From Deltaproteobacteria bacterium (lineage in GTDB: Bacteria > Myxococcota_A > UBA9160 > UBA4427), in the NCBI GenBank assembly GCA_011051925.1, contig DRKE01000502.1:1-6742 (forward strand): a stretch of DNA of 6,742 nt, written 5' to 3'. Both the position numbers and the translations under genes were made by a program. Position 1 is the stretch's first letter. Each line of letters starts with the position of its first letter. Shown here piece by piece: positions 6,615 to 6,742 of this stretch. The notes under the pieces were generated by a model. The model was not told the origin of the DNA. It made no database searches and saw only the letters and a list, made by a program, of their open reading frames with translations.

Positions 6615-6742
6615 CACGCTTCACCTCCTGCCGCCCGGATCTCGGCAAGGGACTTGATCAGGCGTTCGTTCTCCTCGGGCAGCCCGATCGAGATCCGCAC
6701 GTATTCCGCCAGGCCGAAGCCGGTCATCGGCCGGACGATCAC
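6614..6742 (-). CDS. hisC: Histidinol-phosphate / aromatic aminotransferase HisC, C-terminal 42 residues only
   Basis: Only the end of this gene is inside the window. The visible VIVRPMTGFGLAEYVRISIG followed by LPEENERLIKSL matches the C-terminus of class I/II PLP-dependent HisC aminotransferases. In that family the arginine in the YVRIxIG strand contacts the substrate. The PLP-binding lysine lies outside. HisC converts imidazole-acetol phosphate to histidinol phosphate. HisC-type enzymes encoded beside tyrA (as in Bacillus) can also transaminate 4-hydroxyphenylpyruvate or phenylpyruvate, so a tyrosine/phenylalanine role is plausible here. That is inference from position. The TGA at 6614-6616 overlaps the start of tyrA, and the tyrA ribosome site lies inside the last hisC codons. 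Confidence 0.88.
   Translation of the reverse strand: MIVRPMTGFGLAEYVRISIGLPEENERLIKSLAEIRAAGGEA
6624..6629 (-). promoter_or_regulatory. Ribosome binding site of tyrA
   Basis: A perfect AGGAGG lies within the last codons of hisC. It is 6 bases from GTG 6617 and 9 bases from ATG 6614, so it does not decide between the two starts. Its location inside hisC supports co-translation. Confidence 0.85.

Overview
The window is a GC-rich bacterial chromosomal segment in which every supportable gene lies on the minus strand. Read in the direction of transcription (right to left), the order is hisC (3' end only), tyrA, rpsA, ihfB, a lapA-like gene, a lapB-like TPR gene and mutS (5' part only; it runs off the left edge). 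The run ihfB, lapA, lapB directly downstream of rpsA matches the rpsA-ihfB-lapA-lapB order known from E. coli and many other Gram-negative bacteria. The LapA/LapB pair implies an outer membrane with lipopolysaccharide. Together with hisC-tyrA upstream and the GC-rich codon use, this suggests a proteobacterium or a deltaproteobacterium-like lineage such as Myxococcota or Desulfobacterota. The lineage is inference and cannot be fixed from this window.

Region by region: 6614-6742 is the C-terminus of a HisC-type aminotransferase. It overlaps tyrA (5730-6614), which encodes prephenate or arogenate dehydrogenase; the two make a plausible tyrosine-biosynthesis pair. A 68-base gap with a perfect 7-bp inverted repeat leads into rpsA (3949-5661), a six-S1-domain ribosomal protein S1. 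A 75-base gap holding two back-to-back stem-loops leads into ihfB (3529-3873). A 102-base gap leads to the lapA-like membrane protein (3064-3426). The lapB-like TPR protein (2050-3060) follows in the same reading frame after one amber stop and one codon. Its stop overlaps the probable TTG start of mutS (1-2053), whose frame is open from the start to the window edge and includes the Walker A motif.

The last three genes are packed so tightly (TAG-GGC-GTG, then a TTGA overlap) that they are almost certainly co-transcribed and translationally coupled. This puts the mismatch-repair gene at the end of a translation, nucleoid and envelope operon. No RNA genes, mobile elements, CRISPR arrays or convincing intrinsic terminators were seen. 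The long plus-strand open frames are codon-register antisense shadows of the real genes.

I did not find a previously undescribed multi-gene system; most of this is ordinary core genome. The points worth a second look are the structured leaders of ihfB and rpsA, the soluble LapB variant without its membrane anchor or zinc-binding tail, the single-stop junction between lapA and lapB, the absence of aroA/cmk before rpsA, and a G7 run inside mutS.
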